DNA from: WQZF01 sp031556405
Lineage (GTDB): Bacteria > Pseudomonadota > Gammaproteobacteria > Burkholderiales > Rhodocyclaceae
Assembly (NCBI GenBank): GCA_031556405.1
Contig: JAVBTC010000113.1
Location: 1-18,277, forward strand
DNA: 18,277 bases
Direction of reading: 5' to 3'
The first letter of the stretch is position 1, and every line of letters begins with the position of its first letter. Below the pieces are notes generated by a model, which was not told the origin of the DNA, made no database searches, and saw only the letters and a list, made by a program, of their open reading frames with translations. This document shows positions 16,137-18,277 of this stretch, in pieces. A program made the position numbers and the translations under genes.

Positions 16137-17447
16137 ATGGACACCGTGATTCGTTTCAGGCATATTCTCTCGCGCTTGCTTGAGCCGGCGCGGCGTAAAG
16201 CTGAATATTTCGAGCGTCGGCGCTTGATTTTCGCTCTTGCGGCGATCGTGAGTTTTCCCGTGTATTACTTCGTCTGGCACGACCTTTTCCCACAGCCATA
16301 CGAAAATCTTCCATTACGATTGTTGGGTAGCGCGCTTTTCCTGCCCATCGTGCTCGCTCATTTCTGGCCGGGCCGTTATCGCAAGGCATTATCGGCCTAC
16401 TACTATGCGGCGATTTTTTATGCCCTGCCGTTTTTCTTTCCCTTCATGCTGTTCAAGAACAATGGTGCGGAAGTATGGGTCGAATCGACGCTGGTAGCAT
16501 TGTTCATCATGATCATGCTGCTCGATTGGCTGTCGCTGATCATTTACTCGGTCTTCGGTACTACCTTTGCCTGGTTGGCCTATCGTCTGACCACCGACTC
16601 ATCGCACGTTCAATTAGTCGAACTTGAACACCTGCCCATTATCGTCTTCGCTCTCGTTATGGGTGCTATCGCCAATTACATAGCTGAGGCCATTCGTGTG
16701 GAACAGGAAAGAGCCATGCTGGCAACAGCAGGCAGTATCGCCCACGAATTACATACACCGTTGCTGGGGATCAAAAGTGGCGCCGCCGGATTGCGTAAAT
16801 ATCTGCCGGCACTGATCTCCGGCTATTTTCTGGCGCGCGACAATAAATTGCCCGTCACTCCTATCCGTAACATTCATCTGGAAGCCATGCAGGGTGTTCT
16901 GGAACGAATCGAATCGGAGGCGGATCACTCTAATGCCATCATCGATATTCTTCTCGCCAACACGACTCATCTTTCCAGAATCAAAAATGACGACCGCAAA
17001 ACCTGTTCGCTCGTTCACTGTGTCAACAAGGCGCTTGCACGCTATCCTTTCTCAGGCCAGGAGCGCGATCTGGTGCATTGGAACCCGGGCCGGGATATCG
17101 TCTTTCACGGATCGGAACTGCTGGTCGTACACGTTCTTTTTAACCTGATGAAAAATGCCTTGCGACACATCGCGCTCGCAGGGAAAGGCGAAATTTTCGT
17201 CTTCCTGGACCACACGCCACCGGGGGGAAAACTCATTTTTCGAGACACTTCTTCCGGCATCCCGCCGGAAATGCTTCCACATATTTTCAAACGCTTTTAT
17301 TCATCTTCCATCCACGACGTTCTCGGCTCGGGAATCGGCCTGGCATTTTGCCAGGACGTCATGCGCGCAATCGACGGTGCAATCGAATGTTCCTCCGTCG
17401 AAGGCCAGTACACCGAGTTCGTCCTCACTTTTCCTGAACCGATTTGA
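16137..17447 (+). CDS. CqsS/LqsS-family quorum-sensing sensor histidine kinase
   Basis: This is probably an inner-membrane receptor kinase for an alpha-hydroxyketone signal. The start at 16137 (436 residues) was chosen because it lines up with the CqsS N-terminus; no good ribosome binding site decides it. Six membrane segments lie at about 30-48, 58-77, 85-106, 114-131, 132-150 and 163-185. FPVYYFVW (40-47) and YENLPLR (55-61) match Vibrio CqsS. Trp114 and Ser117 fall where ligand-pocket Trp104 and Ser107 lie in CqsS, at identical spacing. The phosphoacceptor is His203 in IAHELHTPL. The ATPase domain has N-box Asn336/Asn340, a variant G1 box DTSSGI (370-375) lacking the usual first Gly, and G2 box GSGIGL (397-402). 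It ends EFVLTFP like the CqsS kinase core but lacks the fused receiver. The partner regulator follows after 2 nt. Confidence 0.88.
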   Translation: MDTVIRFRHILSRLLEPARRKAEYFERRRLIFALAAIVSFPVYYFVWHDLFPQPYENLPLRLLGSALFLPIVLAHFWPGRYRKALSAYYYAAIFYALPFFFPFMLFKNNGAEVWVESTLVALFIMIMLLDWLSLIIYSVFGTTFAWLAYRLTTDSSHVQLVELEHLPIIVFALVMGAIANYIAEAIRVEQERAMLATAGSIAHELHTPLLGIKSGAAGLRKYLPALISGYFLARDNKLPVTPIRNIHLEAMQGVLERIESEADHSNAIIDILLANTTHLSRIKNDDRKTCSLVHCVNKALARYPFSGQERDLVHWNPGRDIVFHGSELLVVHVLFNLMKNALRHIALAGKGEIFVFLDHTPPGGKLIFRDTSSGIPPEMLPHIFKRFYSSSIHDVLGSGIGLAFCQDVMRAIDGAIECSSVEGQYTEFVLTFPEPI

Positions 17448-17449
17448 CA

Positions 17450-18277
17450 ATGACTCACGAGATCCCGCTTTTTTATTTCGGCACCACTGCTGTGTTTGTC
17501 GATGATGATTCCGATTTCCTCAAAAACCTCAGCCTGCAGTTGGATTCGCGCCTGGCGTTTCGTCTATTCCACTCGCCGTTCACCGCCTTGATGACACTCA
17601 ACGGCGCCCCCGCTGAAACACGGCCAGTGCAAAGCTATTTCTCTCGATACCGTGACCATCAGGACGTACAGAGCTGCCATATCATCGAACTCAGTCTCAA
17701 GGCAATTCACCGCGAAGTTTATAACGACAAACGTTTCGATCAGGTTTCGGTCGCCGTTGTCGATTTCAACATGCCCGAAATAGACGGCCTCGATTTTTGC
17801 CGGCGTATCAAAGATCCGTCGATCAAAAAAATTCTCCTTACGGGCAAGGCCGATGAGCGTATTGCCGTTCAAGCATTCAATGAAGGAATTATTGATCGCT
17901 TCATCCGCAAGCAGGAACCGGATGCCATGGAGATGCTCAACCGGACAATCGACGAAATGCAACAAATGTATTTCACCGATTTGCAACGAATGCTTTTTGA
18001 TGCGCTGTCGATAGGGCCGCCCCGTTTTCTGCAGGACAAGGCATTCGCCGAACGCTTCCAACAGATTCGAGGAGAGTTGGAAATCGTCGAATACTATTAC
18101 ACATGCTCCCCCGATGGCATGCTGATGCTCACTGCCACCGGGACACCTTATCTACTACTTGTTCAGAATGAAGACAGCGTCCGATCCAGTTACGAAATCG
18201 CCCTCGCGGAAGCCGCGCCGGAGGAACTACTGGCCGCCCTGAGCAGCGACCGTTTCGTACCGTATTTCTGGAAAACC
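17450..18277 (+). CDS. Response regulator partnered with the CqsS-like kinase (partial, runs off window)
   Basis: An open frame from ATG 17450 runs to the window end (276 residues, no stop). It starts 2 nt after the kinase stop with no Shine-Dalgarno sequence, so translation is probably coupled. A receiver domain is clear: the acidic pocket Asp18-Asp20 in VFVDDDSDFL, phosphoacceptor Asp105 in VVDFNMPEIDG, Thr131 in LLTGKAD and Lys154 in FIRKQ. Asp105 is about 50 residues later than usual. This reflects an insertion at roughly residues 50-95 between the acidic pocket and the phosphorylation site. The region after about 165 (including QIRGELEIVEYYYTCSPDG and LMLTATGTPYLLLVQ) is a domain I cannot name. 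No helix-turn-helix, GGDEF, EAL or HD motif is visible so far. It probably takes the phosphate that the fused receiver takes in Vibrio CqsS; its output is unknown. Confidence 0.85.
   Translation, partial: MTHEIPLFYFGTTAVFVDDDSDFLKNLSLQLDSRLAFRLFHSPFTALMTLNGAPAETRPVQSYFSRYRDHQDVQSCHIIELSLKAIHREVYNDKRFDQVSVAVVDFNMPEIDGLDFCRRIKDPSIKKILLTGKADERIAVQAFNEGIIDRFIRKQEPDAMEMLNRTIDEMQQMYFTDLQRMLFDALSIGPPRFLQDKAFAERFQQIRGELEIVEYYYTCSPDGMLMLTATGTPYLLLVQNEDSVRSSYEIALAEAAPEELLAALSSDRFVPYFWKT

Overview
The window looks like a high-GC betaproteobacterial chromosome, most like Rhodocyclales/Burkholderiales-type genomes. This rests on gene order and protein similarity only. A rod-shape operon (mreB-mreC-mreD-mrdA-rodA-rlpA, minus strand) sits divergently beside gatC-gatA-gatB, and is followed by rplU-rpmA-obgE-proB. 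This order is familiar from that class.

Layout. Positions 1-261 hold the 3' end of an AT-rich, unrecognised plus-strand gene. A strong hairpin terminator (293-336) and a 74-bp AT-rich palindromic repeat (382-455) follow. From 473 to 7489, on the minus strand, lies the cell-elongation operon. In transcription order it encodes the MreB actin, the MreC scaffold, MreD, the transpeptidase PBP2, the glycosyltransferase RodA and the septal lytic lipoprotein RlpA. Several junctions are tightly coupled (ATGA overlap mrdA/rodA, 5-nt gap rodA/rlpA). A 417-bp divergent region (7490-7906) separates it from gatCAB (7907-11376), the amidotransferase that makes Gln-tRNA(Gln) and/or Asn-tRNA(Asn). A second copy of the 74-bp palindrome lies between gatA and gatB. 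A sigma70-like promoter then leads rplU and rpmA (ribosomal proteins L21 and L27). A terminator-like hairpin follows, then obgE (ribosome-associated GTPase) and proB (first step of proline synthesis), which overlap by ATGA.

The accessory end (14574-18277) is the interesting part. A minus-strand gene encodes a secreted, eight-cysteine protein of unknown function. A 537-bp gap contains a perfect 19-bp dyad. After it come a membrane histidine kinase and, 2 nt downstream, a response regulator that runs off the window. The kinase's membrane sensor closely matches CqsS, the Vibrio receptor for alpha-hydroxyketone autoinducers. The match includes the FPxYYFxW and YENLxLR motifs and the equivalents of ligand-pocket Trp104 and Ser107. 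Unlike Vibrio CqsS it has no fused receiver. The receiver is a separate protein with a large insertion and an unfamiliar C-terminal domain. This resembles the non-hybrid Legionella LqsS/LqsR arrangement and suggests a quorum-sensing locus whose signal synthase, if present, lies outside the window.

No tRNA, rRNA, CRISPR array or complete insertion sequence was seen.
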